This document shows, one piece after another, positions 51,817-63,480 of a stretch of 64,000 nt of DNA. The DNA is taken from the NCBI GenBank assembly GCA_963580455.1, contig OY756970.1:5580001-5644000 (forward strand). Direction: 5' to 3'. The position numbers and the translations under genes are program-made. Below the pieces are notes generated by a model. That model ran no database searches. It was not told the origin of the DNA and saw only the letters and a list, made by a program, of their open reading frames with translations. This DNA is from Euonymus europaeus (lineage: Eukaryota; Streptophyta; Magnoliopsida; Celastrales; Celastraceae). Position 1 is the stretch's first letter. Every line of letters starts with the position of its first letter.

Positions 51817-54800
51817 ATGTCAAGTTTTGATGCTGTGGCAATGGACGGTCCAGATCGACCCAATGACTGTCCTCGCGATTCTCCTGACCTTCCTTCTTTC
51901 ATGTCCTCTTGCTATCCGATCACACTCAAGGTACTAAAGAAACGACAGCGTTTATTGTCAATTTAGTTTTAATTAGTTTGAGTCAAACAACATGTTAACT
52001 TAGTTTGACCACGAATTTTCATGCAGTTCATGGACGTGTGTTACCGAATAAAGATTGAGAACAAAAGCAAATGGAACTTGAATTTAAGTCGCGTGGTTAG
52101 CAAATCACCGTCCGATCAAAGATCGACGTCGACCCCTATCCAAGAACGGACGATCCTGAACGGGATAACCGGCATGGCATCTCCAGGAGAAATCCTGGCC
52201 GTTCTCGGTCCCTCCGGGAGCGGAAAATCAACGCTGCTAAACGCACTTTCTGGAAGACTCACTGGTCACGGATTCACCGGAAAAATCCTAGCGAATAACC
52301 GGAAAATGACACGACCAATCATGAAACGCACCGGATTCGTAGCTCAGGACGACGTTCTCTACCCTCACTTGACCGTTCGCGAGACCTTGGTTTTCTGCTC
52401 GCTTCTCCGGTTGCCAAAAACACTGTCGAAGAGAGACAAGGTTCAGGTAGCTGAATCAGTTATAGCTGAGCTGGGATTAAGTAAGTGCGAGAACACAATA
52501 ATAGGCAACACCTTCATCCGTGGCGTTTCAGGAGGTGAAAGAAAAAGAGTGAATATCGCTCACGAAATGCTAATAAATCCGTGTCTGTTAATCCTGGACG
52601 AGCCGACATCGGGATTGGACTCGACGGCCGCGTACAGGCTGTTGTTGACGCTGGGTTCGCTGGCTCAGAAAGGGAAGACGATAGTGACGTCGATACATCA
52701 ACCGTCGAGTAGAGTGTACCAGATGTTTGATTCGGTGTTGGTGTTGAGTGAGGGACGGTGCTTGTACTTTGGGAAGGGAAGTGAAGCCATGAATTACTTG
52801 GAATCTGTTGGTTTCTCTCCTTGTTTCCCCATGAATCCTGCGGACTTTCTCCTCGATCTCGCTAATGGTACGTACGTCTCTACCTTTTTCTTTTTTGTTG
52901 GAATGGTTGTTCTTAGTTGCATAAACACGAAACTATATATTATAATGACTCCAATTGTTTGCGTATGAGACTTGTAACGTGAATGAATATACGAGTAAAA
53001 TCTGGCATCTCTCACGCTAGTTATATATTTTCTGGCCTAAGTACTCTGAAGACGGTTTAGAAGGAACAAATCCGTATCGGTTAACTGTTGTTGCTAGCTT
53101 ATACTTTATCCGATATACTCTCAAAGATTCTCAAATATTATTGTCTATTCTAGTTTATAATATGTTAGACATATTCTAAACCAAAGAGACGCTTTGTATT
53201 GGCTAAATTATTTAGAATTTAGAAACAACAATCAAGTATAATAGCAGGTTTTACCTTGACAATTTTCCTCCTGGCAGTTATATCCGAGGGATTGTGTAGG
53301 CATTTATTATCGTCCCAAGTGTGTATTAAATGGGAGGATATATATATTTTATCCGATGGTGGTGAAAGGAAATCTATTGAATAGGATATGGTTTCACATC
53401 ACTTTGGGCTAAAAAGGATTATGTAAATAGAGATATAGATAGAATTGTAGTGGGTGGTCCTAAAGGAGTCAAAAGAACCAATTAATTAGTTAAGGTGGCA
53501 TGGCACCACACTCCGGATCCCGACGGCTAGAGTGGAGTACATAGTAGCTACTTCTCCATGCCTGGCCAGCTATCTATCCTCTGTATATAAGAGGACGGTC
53601 TCTCAATAATTTATTAAAAGTCTCGCTATCCTATATATATATTAACTATATTGATCATATTATGTCCGAATTATCGCACAACTTTTATGACACTAGAATT
53701 TCAATTAACAAAGATGGGAGTGGAATCTTTCTCCGGTAGCAACGTTCTTTTTTTTGGCTAAAATGAGTATTTCTGCTTTTAAATAATTGGATATAATCAA
53801 ATGACTGATATTAAAATCTAAACTCAATCCCAAATTTTAAAACCTTTGAAATCAAATTTATTATATATATATATATATATATTCTAAACCCTCTGCATGA
53901 TCTTCTCAAAAAGAAAAACCTCTTCATGAACTCCTAAACTTTTAATTTGTTTAGATTGAACGGCTTAAATGAGTTCCTCCTGTATAAAAGTGATGGTGGA
54001 GGGGGTGTTGATGATTTTAATAATAGTGCGTGTTGAATTGAAAAGGTTGAATGGCATTTGTTTATTGTTTTCTTTTATATGGTAAGAGGATAAAAATTGG
54101 AGTTAAAAGATTACGTGTGACGGTGTGAGGATTCTAGTGCGAAATATAAAATACTCCTTGTTTGAACACAACGTGTCTTGTTTTGCTTCAGTTTAATACT
54201 CTCTCTCTCTCTTCCCCTCACTTTTATTTTTGGTTTTTTTTTCTGTTGAAAATAACTAATTTTTGCCCGTAAAATTATGCTAAATCATAATTGTTTTTCC
54301 TTTAAAGATGAAATATGAGACTTTAAGAATTGCATTCTCGTGTTTCTGATTTAAGATTTATAATTTCGGATTTCGTGTTCAAAGTTTAGGGTTTAGGAAT
54401 CGATATAAATATATAATCCTGGATAATGAATGGGTCAGGATATTTGCCGTCCTGTTTTGTGTCATGATATGAATTACCTAATTGGGAAGAATTGTTATGG
54501 GTATGGGTTGACCTTTTACTGCAAAAGTTTGGCAAATAACTATTTATATATGGTGGATGCTGTGTGTAAATATAAAATAAAATAAGGTAATAAATTAATG
54601 ATTGTTCTCGGTGTCTAGTGTAATTGTGGCTAATTCTAACATTTGAATTCAACTACTAATATATAATAATAATAGAGAATTCAAAGGAGCTAGGTAATTA
54701 TCTCCTTTAATTAACTATCATTAGGTGGAGATCGAAGACTCATGACATCATTGATTGCATGAGAAACCATCTTTTGTCTCTAATTTATCGCCACCCATGT

Positions 54801-56929
54801 CATATGTGACTAAATTATTGACACTTTGGTTTCACTATAGTATCATTGTCTTTTTACTATTATTCTCAATTTTTTATAAAATAAAATATAATCAAGAACA
54901 TATTATGTCATCTTGTGCGTACACATGCACAAGATGACATAATTAGAAGGAACATGCATGATTTGATACATATATATATATACAACTTTCTACATAGTAT
55001 TTTGTAATAAAATGAAAAAATTATAAGATGGTAGCTAGGAGAGGAGGAAGTCTTGGAGAGGGTGAAGATATCCAAGTACTTCTTGTTGGGGATTTTGGTT
55101 TCTGGCAACAACAGTCTTCGAAGTGGTTTCTTTTCCTATTCTTCTGACAGATCGAAGAGAGAGACTGGGAAAGTTGAAATTATATATGAATTGAAGTAGT
55201 AGTAGACTACTATATTAGATTTGAAAACAAAATTTGATGAGTATAGTAGAGGTAGTGGTCCAAGCTAGAAAAAGCTTGAGTGGGAGCACCAACACTGATT
55301 AGTGGAGTCCCACCCATTACCACCAACACTGGTCAGCTTTTTAATTTGTTTTTGTTTTTGGTTTATCTCTCTAAATAATGCTTACTATTATTATCATTAC
55401 TGTCATGTACCTGCCACTAAAGTCTTACACACTATTAAAACTGCTGCTCCTTCTCTTTCTATTACTTATTAATTGTTTGAGCCTTGAGGTTCTTTTTTGG
55501 TCCAACAGATTCTTAATATTTATCATTTCTTAGACTCTTTGTGTGATACCCTATTAAGATATAGATTTCTTGGTAGAAAAAAAGATATAGAGTTCTCTTG
55601 TTTATCTGTAAGAGTACCTTAGCTTCCTTTTGTTATAAAAATAAAATAAAGTAAAACTTCTCAATCAGACATTTTTCGCACTCATGGATATGAATATATA
55701 TATATATATATATATGACAAACACAATGATGCATTGTCCACAAGCTTTATGGTATTTAATTAATGTTTTTATTCTATTTGCATCATTAATATTATCTTAA
55801 ATAGTGTAATCGACATTACAATCCATGTGATGTCAATAGTTCCATTACGAGGTTTGACATGTTTCCTCTGTTGAATTCCTCTAATGAGGAAGTGGACTGA
55901 GAACTTCAACTTTGTGCAGGTAGTTGCCAACTTGGTTCAAGTGAAAGAGAAAAGACTAACGTAAAGCAATCCCTGATTGATTCTTACAATACAATGTTGG
56001 CACCAAGTATTAAAACTGAGTGTTTGATGGAGTCAAGCACTGATGCCACAAGGAATATAGATTTCATTGGGAGCAAACAACATAGACACGACAGTAATAA
56101 CAGAATCAGCATTTCCACTTGGTTCAATCAATTCTCTATTCTTCTACAGAGAAGCCTGAAAGAACGTAAACACGAGTCATTCAACATTCTCAGAGTTTTC
56201 CAGGTAATCACTGCCGCAATACTAGCAGGTCTAATGTGGTGGCATTCGGATTTCCGGGACATTCAAGACCGATTAGGCCTCTTATTCTTTCTCTCAATCT
56301 TTTGGGGTGTTTTTCCATCCTCTAATTCTGCATTTGTATTCCCACAAGAACGCTTAATCTTCATGAAAGAAAGGGCTTCGGGTATGTACACACTTTCTTC
56401 ATATTTCGTAGCTCGAATAATCGGAGACTTGCCGATGGAGCTGATTCTTCCCACTATATTTCTCACCGCGGCTTATTGGATGACTGGTTTGAAACCAGAA
56501 TTGAGTGCTTTTCTTCTGACTCTCTCAGTTCTGCTTGGTTATGTGCTCGTCGCTCAAGGACTTGGACTTGCTCTAGGTGCAGTAATTATGGATGCTAAAA
56601 AGGCTTCAACCTTAGTTACTGTCACAATGCTAGCATTTGTTCTGACTGGAGGATTTTACGTTCACAAGGTCCCGTCTTGCTTGGCTTGGATCAAGTATGT
56701 TTCTGCTACATTTTACAGTTACAGGCTTCTTATTTATGCTCAATACGGCGATGGGGAGAGAATTTCATCGATATTAGGTTGCTCGGACTCGGGAAGCTTT
56801 ACGGCTAGTTGCAAGTTCATTGAACAAGATATTGGAGGCCAAATGAGTCCCCTGTTCAGTGCTGGTGCCTTGGTGTTGATGTTTGTGGGGTGTAGGTTAC
56901 TGGCTTACCTTGCTTTGAGGAGAATTTAA
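51817..56929 (+). CDS. ABCG25: ABC transporter G family member 25, abscisic acid exporter (three exons)
   Basis: Exons 51817-51930, 52027-52867 and 55920-56929 (introns 96 and 3052 bp, all GT-AG) give 654 residues, the usual size of a plant half-size ABCG. Nucleotide-binding domain first: Walker A GPSGSGKS (99-106), signature VSGGERKR (205-212), Walker B LLILDEP (225-231), H-loop His262. Then about six membrane segments (roughly 414-430, 436-453, 473-493, 505-521, 540-555, 631-648). The phrases [49 protein letters not shown] and [17 protein letters not shown], and the end YLALRRI, match ABCG25 rather than ABCG14 as I know them. Arabidopsis ABCG25 exports abscisic acid at the plasma membrane as a dimer. 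No lesion seen. Confidence 0.92.
54902..54943. repeat. 17-bp perfect inverted repeat in ABCG25 intron 2
   Basis: ATTATGTCATCTTGTGC (54902-54918) and its exact reverse complement (54927-54943) around an 8-bp loop GTACACAT. In the intronic RNA this would fold into a strong hairpin. It may be the scar of a small inverted-repeat element. Confidence 0.8.
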
Positions 56930-57214
56930 GTTTGAAATTGAACTAGTGTTTGGTTTAGGGGATCTTTCTCTATTGCAAGTCTTCCTTAACTGTAATTTTT
57001 TCGAGTAATCCAGAGACGGGCGGAAGATTAATGTATTTGTTCCTTATTGTTTGTAGAGGCAGAAGGTTCAAACCCTAAAAGAGGGATATTGGATTCATGC
57101 TTATTTGTAACTGAAATGTTGTTGAACAAGAAACAGTTCCATAGAGAAAAATTGTGAATAACAAAACCAAACATTATGGAAAGCAATTACAAAAATTCTG
57201 CTTCCAATAAAGCC
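56930..57214 (+). other. Probable ABCG25 3' UTR and spacer
   Basis: Non-coding T/A-rich DNA after the ABCG25 stop codon. AATAAA at 57207-57212 could serve as a polyadenylation signal but lies at the edge of the next repeat. Confidence 0.4.
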
Positions 57215-57737
57215 TTAGATCAAATGGACGTCTATGATTTTCACCCACTTATTCTCTCTCTTCCTCCCATGCAAGACACCCATCTCGACCCAGATGCGGC
57301 GCCACTCCCCTGCTAGTTCTCGCCTTCTAATCTTAGATTTGTCTCGATAATCAATTCAAATATTGATGTTATCTTCGATTGAAGCTCCCATTTTTCAGTT
57401 CATCTAGGCTATCTGCGCTTGAAGGCTTCATTAAGAAAAAAAAACAAGAGAAGCCAAAAGAACCCACCTAAATCAATGAACAAGAGCTTGAATCTCATAA
57501 TAACCCACCTAAATCCAAGAACGGGAGCTTTAATCTTGAAGAACCCACCTAAACCGAAGAAAGGGAGCATCCAGCTCAGAGAACCCATATGAACCAAAGA
57601 ATGGGAGCTTCAAGCACTGCATCTAGGAGTGGCGCTGCATCTAGGAGTGGTGTCTTGCACGGGAGAAGCACGGGAGGAAGAGAAAGAATATGTGGGTGAA
57701 TTCATGATTTTTAATCGTAGACGTCCATATGATCTAA
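57215..57737. mobile_element. Inverted-repeat (MITE-like) element with internal minisatellite
   Basis: The left arm (57215 to about 57310: TTAGATCAAATGGACGTCTA, then CACCCACTTATTCTCTCTC and TTCCTCCCATGCAAGACACC) recurs inverted in the right arm (about 57625-57737), roughly 100 bp with small gaps. Between the arms AACCCACCTAAA-type units start at 57461, 57502, 57542 and 57582, a 40-41-bp repeat in four copies. No target duplication was found, so superfamily and exact ends are open. It sits between two convergent genes. Confidence 0.65.
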
Positions 57738-58296
57738 CGACTGATATGAGAAGCCTGTTAATTTTAAAAGATAGGGACATCCATATAAGAGAAATATTAT
57801 ATATATGTATATGTATATATGTCAGATCTCCAGAGGCCTTTACTGACATCCCAGAAAATGGTTTCCTATCACTATTCATAAAAATCACACAGTGAAGTTT
57901 ATGCTAGTAGTGTATCGGCCTTAAACCCTGCATACTGCAAAGTAATAGTTTTGCACTAGATAATATTACTATAACAATATAGGGAAAAATACACGTCATC
58001 AATGAACTTCGTTGCCTCCAGTAAGTCCATACTGGAGATGATTGAATTACGAAACAAGAGACTGAGAAAAACGTTAAATTAAACATCTATAGCTTTAATT
58101 GTGTCATCATGGGGAGGGTCATCAACGCCTGTATTACATTGAAACGTGCGGACTTGCCCGGTAAAGCTCTGAGGCAGGAAGAAAATTGCCATCCCAGGAC
58201 CTGCAGTTCCACTGAATCCAATATTCTCAAAAGTCGATACCTTTACTACTTCAATCGGATTGAGGTAGAACGGGATAAACTTGAACAGCATAACTT

Positions 58297-61200
58297 TCAT
58301 TCATATATTCTCTTCCTCTTGAGGAGGGTAGGAACTATAATGACTGATCCAATAAGGAAAAGCACAGACAAAGTTTTAAAATCATACAGATCCTTGAGTG
58401 ACTTCAGATCACCAAGAGCCAGGCCAGCCTGAAAACAACCGCAGTAGCAGTAGCACAGTTAAGAGAGAATTATATGAAACAGTGTAAGAAGTAAACATTC
58501 AATAAATCAGAAGAAAATAACACCTGCCCTGCGGCATTTGTGACAGTAGTAAAAAGCTGATAACCCATGAATGGGGCAAAACAGTCATAATTGAAGCTAC
58601 ACCTTCACCAATCCTTCTATATATTTCAATCTGTCTTTTCCAGCCTACTTCACTTCATAACATATCATTCCTTGTGAAGTCATACATCCATTGCAGTACT
58701 CTCATTTCTTTTTCCTACATTTTTTTCTTTGAGCATGTTATCACCCAATTGTCTTTCTATACCATAAGGAATTCAGGAGGAACATCAAACCTATAGAACT
58801 CGCCATTCAACCTCAGAGATATCTTCCACACAATATCATATGCACTTTTCTATTTTATCCAGCCAACTCTACTTCATGGAGATGCATATTTTTCCTATTT
58901 CCTCGTCATTCAAAGTATTGAAACTAGATAAGTAACAATGTAACATGCCATTGTTTAGGATCACTTGTCCCTGTCTCTTTACTTGAATCATCTACTTTCT
59001 CATCATAATGACCTTCAGAGTAAACTAAAAATGAACACAAGGTTGCAAATATTAATCACATGTATTATTATGTATAGCAATCACGATCCTATGATTATCA
59101 CATGTATTCTTTACACCCATCAATTCAGTGACACTGGTTAACCTTTCCTAAATTTCACTAACTCCAAGCACCAATGGTGCAAGTGGTCAGAGGAGAACAT
59201 CCTTGTTAACCCTCTCTAATGTTTCATACACTGGACGTCTACTAATGTAACATGTTGCTTTTAGCAAAAGCCCTTACTAACCCTCCACTGCTTCTTGCTG
59301 CATTCTAGGGGTCAAGATGTTGAGAGTAAAAGCCAACCCAACTCTCTCTCAAAGAACTCCCTATGATTCTTGAAGAGAGATGTTTAGCCAAGGATTTCGC
59401 TCAAAAAAAAAGGACAAAAGATTTTTGACAAAAGGAGAACTCATAGAGAAAATGTTCTATAAAAAATATTAGCACAAAACATCAGTAGGTATCTTTTGTG
59501 TCACATGTAACAACCCAATACAACAAACATGACTAGGAATCTCAAATTCCATTCACTAGGAGAAGAAAGACTGTCAGCAGAACGCTCCCTTTTTCCAACC
59601 AAAAAGAATAACTTAACTAGTTCTCAGACAGAAACAGAGCTAAAAATTAAGATGAATAAAAAAAGGGCGACTAACAGAAAAACCACTATTCAGTTAAGCT
59701 CACATTTGCATATAACTCATTTGGCAACCAGAAATAAGAACAAAAGGACCAACACGTTCTTGCATAAGCTCCGACACTAGAGACATTCCAAAGAGAAGAT
59801 GAAAGTATGCACAGCACCTCAAAATGTCTGAATAACATAACTATTTCTTCCAAATCTAGAAGATTGAGAAAGCCCTTCATACATTTATCAACTTATCTAT
59901 ACCTACATCGAAATGTTTTAATAGCACAACCACAGAATAATAATCAACAATTTAAAAGAGGAAAAAAAATCAAATGTATTGTGTGTCGCACCACACAGGC
60001 GAGCACGGTTGTAAAAATTGCTACTTGGCCGCTAGAGGGTTCTCGGGGACTCGGGATTAATTGGATTAATCGTTTTGAGTTTTTTTACTAAATATATGTG
60101 TGTGGAGTGGGGGGGGGGGGGGGGGGGAGGGGTGTGGTTGTTGGGGTGGCAGGTGCTTAAATTAATTTTAGCTAAAACCCCATTTAATTTAAGCCCTATA
60201 CATATAGTTATTGTCATTAATTTTTATTTTGATATATATAAATATACACCATGAATGATTAAATGAGAAGGTATTATCCTACAATTTCAGATGTATCCCT
60301 AGTGACTCATTCAAGAAGTCAAAAATACATAAGAAATACCCTTTTTTCAAAATTAGCCAATAGGGACTCTAAGTATTCCTTACAAAATTGGTAAATACTA
60401 CATTTTATGTCAACATGGATCAGCCCATTAACCTAAAACCATATCTCTAGATAATGGTTGCAATTAATTGAGCCCATTATCTCTACATAATGGGATCAAC
60501 CCATTAACCTACAACATCAATATGCCCTAGCATACCTCAAAAGTTTCTCTCAAATCTTCTTGTTGTTGACACAAATAAGGACGACAGAGCCACAAATAAA
60601 AATTGAAAAGACAAACGAGAGACAGAGAGAACGAGAGATAGTGTTAAGGAAGATGAAGATCAAGAAGAAAGAGAGCTCATCAAGAAGGGATGGACTTGGA
60701 ATATGATCCACATGAGGTGAGTTAGATTACTCTTTCTTCACACAAATCCTTGCCTCATTTCTCTCTCACTCTCTTCTACAGTTTTAACCGAACTCGCCTT
60801 CTCGCTTTCTTCTACCAAATCCTCGCCTTATCTCTACCAAATCCAAGCTCACTTTCTCTCTGGCCTCTGCCAAGATTAGGTTTTTTATTTTGTTTCAGTG
60901 TTATTCTTGACTGATGAAGGCAAGCTGATCTGTGGTATTCCTCCGACTAAGCCGACTAGAGCGATTTTTGCCGATTAATCGGGTAATTGATTAAGTGGCC
61001 CGATTACCCTCTAGTCGACGCAGCAAGCCTCGATTAGCGACTAGTGGCAGACGAGCGATTTTCGAAACCATGCAAGCGAGAGTGCACAAACACATGCATA
61101 CCTCGAATCAACATACGCAAGCCAACCAAGAATTACAACTGTGAATATGCAGAAGAGGTACTTACTCTGACAGTGATATAGGAGGCTGGAATAAGACCAA

Positions 61201-62993
61201 GCAAAGTTGCCAAAAAGAAAACGTGAAATGGTATGTCAACAATGGGAGATGCCAAATTAATGAAAAGGTTAGGCAATGTCGGAGTTATCCTCAGAAAAAG
61301 CATGTAATTCAGCAGCTTTTCCCGATGCTTCCCTATCTGAATCAAGAAAAGTTCACATCAACACCACAACTGGTATTGCAAAAGAAATTAATGGACATCA
61401 AAGTAGAATCTCATCTATAGAAATAAAGACAAGAATAATTACCTCTGCCTGAAAAAATCTCAACTTTTCAGGCCATAACCTACAAACTAATGGTCTGCCA
61501 ATCAACTTAGAAAGAAAAAAGCAGGATGATGCTCCAGCTGTTGCATTTAAGACAACTAGGACCAGGCCTTGAACAACGCCGAAAAGTGCTCCTGCGAGCA
61601 GTGACATGAAAATTGTTCCAGGAATCATAAATGTCTGCATGAATATATAAGTTGAGCAGTAACCCAAAATAAATTGAGCCGGATAATCCTTTGCATATGT
61701 TGCGAGATGGTCCCTGAGTCAAATGTGAATGCCAAGGCAATCTATATCAGAAAAGTAAGCTGCAGCAAAGACACTAAAAATAAAAGCTCTCACAAAAAAT
61801 CTGTGGCTGCATTTCCACTCAAAAGTGGATGCTCTAATACAAAAATGATAAACGAAAAATGACCACGCAAGCAGATCGATGTGAAGCAAATAAAAGAATA
61901 TGCAGTGTTTCACAAGTAGATTTTAACTCAAATGTCTACATAGATCATGACAATTAAGAATTTGAAGCTAACCTGTAATTTACCACGATACCCTTGACCT
62001 ATACAGTCAAATGTGTTAAAATATATTCAAGACACAAATTTAGAAATGAAAGAAAGAAGTACTTCGTTATTTAACTTTATCTCAGAAGCTTCACTATTTA
62101 TATATGCTTCGATGCAATATTTTATATATTTTGGCCGTGCAGTAAAAACAATGATTGTTACAGGTTATGAACACCACAAAATTAGGAGAAAAAATACATG
62201 AAAAACGAAAGTAACGAGATAGACAGGACGAGCCAATCAAACAGAAAATAGCTATTTGAGCAAAACAGTGGCATGAACAAAACTAAGGATTACAGTATTA
62301 CACTAGAGTTCCACTGAAAAGGCAATTGTTTCTTGAGAAATCCTTTCCACTCAAACTGAATTTACTGAATGGATCTGAATGTTCTAAGAACTCAGATCCT
62401 TTCATTAAATATGATCAAATACAACCTCTCCAACCAAACAACCGTCCAACAATCTCTAGTTCATTTAAGGAACATTCAACAAAGCTTGAACATTCAACAA
62501 AGCTTCTACCCTTACTCAACAACAAAATATGCATCTCACGATAGCCAACTTAACTCCGAAATTGTAACGAAGAGTAGATATTGTTATTGTGACCATGTTG
62601 TTAACTTCAGTTACGAACAAAAATCTCCAATTTCAGTCAATTTCCGTTCCATAATTACCAGCAACAAAACCGCTTTATCGACTCAAAAGAATTACGAAAA
62701 ACAAAAAAGCAGAACAATAAACCATACTTTAGCATACGGAGATCGGGAAGGGTGCGCGGCAGCTTGAGCTTGCCGAACTGAGCAGCAGGCATTGTCAAAT
62801 AGACGCAGAAGAGCCCCGTCGAGAAAATAAGAAAGACACAAACAAACACGACCAGTTCCCACCGCGTAAGAGGGAATCGCTCAGATTTGAGGCGCTTGGC
62901 GGTGGGGGAGTCTTCCTCCGCGGCATTCTCCTCGTCCTTCAAGGCCCCCAGCCTACCCAACGGATCGCCGATCAGGCTCCTCGGCGCCGCCAT
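58297..62993 (-). CDS. VTT/DedA-domain (SNARE-associated Golgi) membrane protein, four exons
   Basis: Exons, in order: 62993-62728, 61713-61443, 61336-61166 and 58428-58297; introns 1014, 106 and 2737 bp, all GT-AG; 279 residues. N-terminal acidic/basic cytosolic part (MAAPRSLIGDP, SPTAKRLKSERFP), a first membrane helix (47-66), then the SNARE_assoc/VTT domain with FMIPGTIFMSLLAGALFG, CFFLSKLIGRPL, MLFLRITPTLPNLFIN and DIPFHVFFLATLLG, and the end LLKRKRIYE. It resembles Arabidopsis At4g09580 and At1g71940-type proteins. Animal relatives VMP1 and TMEM41B are ER phospholipid scramblases; the plant role is not established. The start has a good context (TCCATGGCGGC). No lesion seen. It converges on ABCG25. 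Confidence 0.9.
60004..61072. mobile_element. hAT-type MITE in intron 3 of the VTT gene
   Basis: Left end CACGGTTGTAAAAATTGCT (60004) and right end, inverted, CATGGTTTCGAAAATCGCT (to 61072), imperfect inverted repeats of about 30 bp. The flanks CAGGCGAG (59996-60003) and CAAGCGAG (61073-61080) are an 8-bp duplication with one change, the length hAT transposons make. Subterminal CTAGAGGGT and GATTAATCG words also occur in both orientations. No transposase frame is present. Confidence 0.7.
60109..60127 (+). repeat. 19-base G run
   Basis: An uninterrupted G19 tract followed by AGGGG, inside the MITE. In the VTT pre-mRNA (minus strand) it is a C run; the plus strand could form a G-quadruplex. 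Homopolymers of this length are prone to sequencing error. Confidence 0.8.
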
Positions 62994-63480
62994 GGAGGAA
63001 TGGAGACTGGAATCAGATGAGATGAAGCACGAGGAGCGTAACTGTAGATAAATAGGCGAATTCAGGGCTCATCTTGTGCGATTGAAGCCATTAATTAAAA
63101 TCACCCTGTTCGAACAATTCCAATGTCTATCAGTAGAGATTTTGAATTGATTGTAGATCAACGACCGTGAAGTCGCGGGGGATTTAATTGTTGTGAGGAT
63201 GATTGGAAATTGTGAAAACAAGAACGAGCGCCGAGGAGTATGCCCCGCGCTATTGGACCGTTTTCACTGCCCCCTTCTTTGTTCCTTCTCACCCCAACCC
63301 AACTCATGCGATAGCCATTGGATTTTTGAAACACATTGTGCCCGTTTGCCCCTGCGTTTAAGGCTCGTGTTTAGGTTGCGTTCGGACGTAACTTTGGCCC
63401 AAACTGTTTGGAAGCCCATCGCGTCTTAACACTGGCCAGAACGCCGTTTCAAAGACCCAAAAGCAGATCAGTCCAAATTC
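62994..63480. promoter_or_regulatory. Bidirectional promoter region between the VTT gene and the right-edge gene
   Basis: Between the VTT start codon (minus) and the first untranslated exon of a plus-strand gene. Contains GGCCCAA (about 63391) and AGCCCAT (about 63412), site II-type TGGGCY motifs in reverse, a GC-rich block without a TATA box, and an AACCCTA telo-box just downstream (63493-63499). Site II plus telo-box is the known promoter code of plant ribosomal-protein and other growth genes. Confidence 0.5.

Noticed and set aside
52868..52968. ABCG25 frame continuing to 52968
   Set aside because: A GTACGT donor follows LDLANG at 52867 and the transporter continues at 55920 in the correct phase; the extra residues are intron.
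58079..58300. Minus-strand 73-codon frame downstream of the VTT gene
   Set aside because: It overlaps the VTT stop codon and lies in its probable 3' UTR; no known motif.
61133..61165. Extension of the VTT reading frame past exon 3
   Set aside because: The frame runs into a GTAAGT donor at 61165; the conserved C-terminus is found in frame at 58428, after a normal acceptor.
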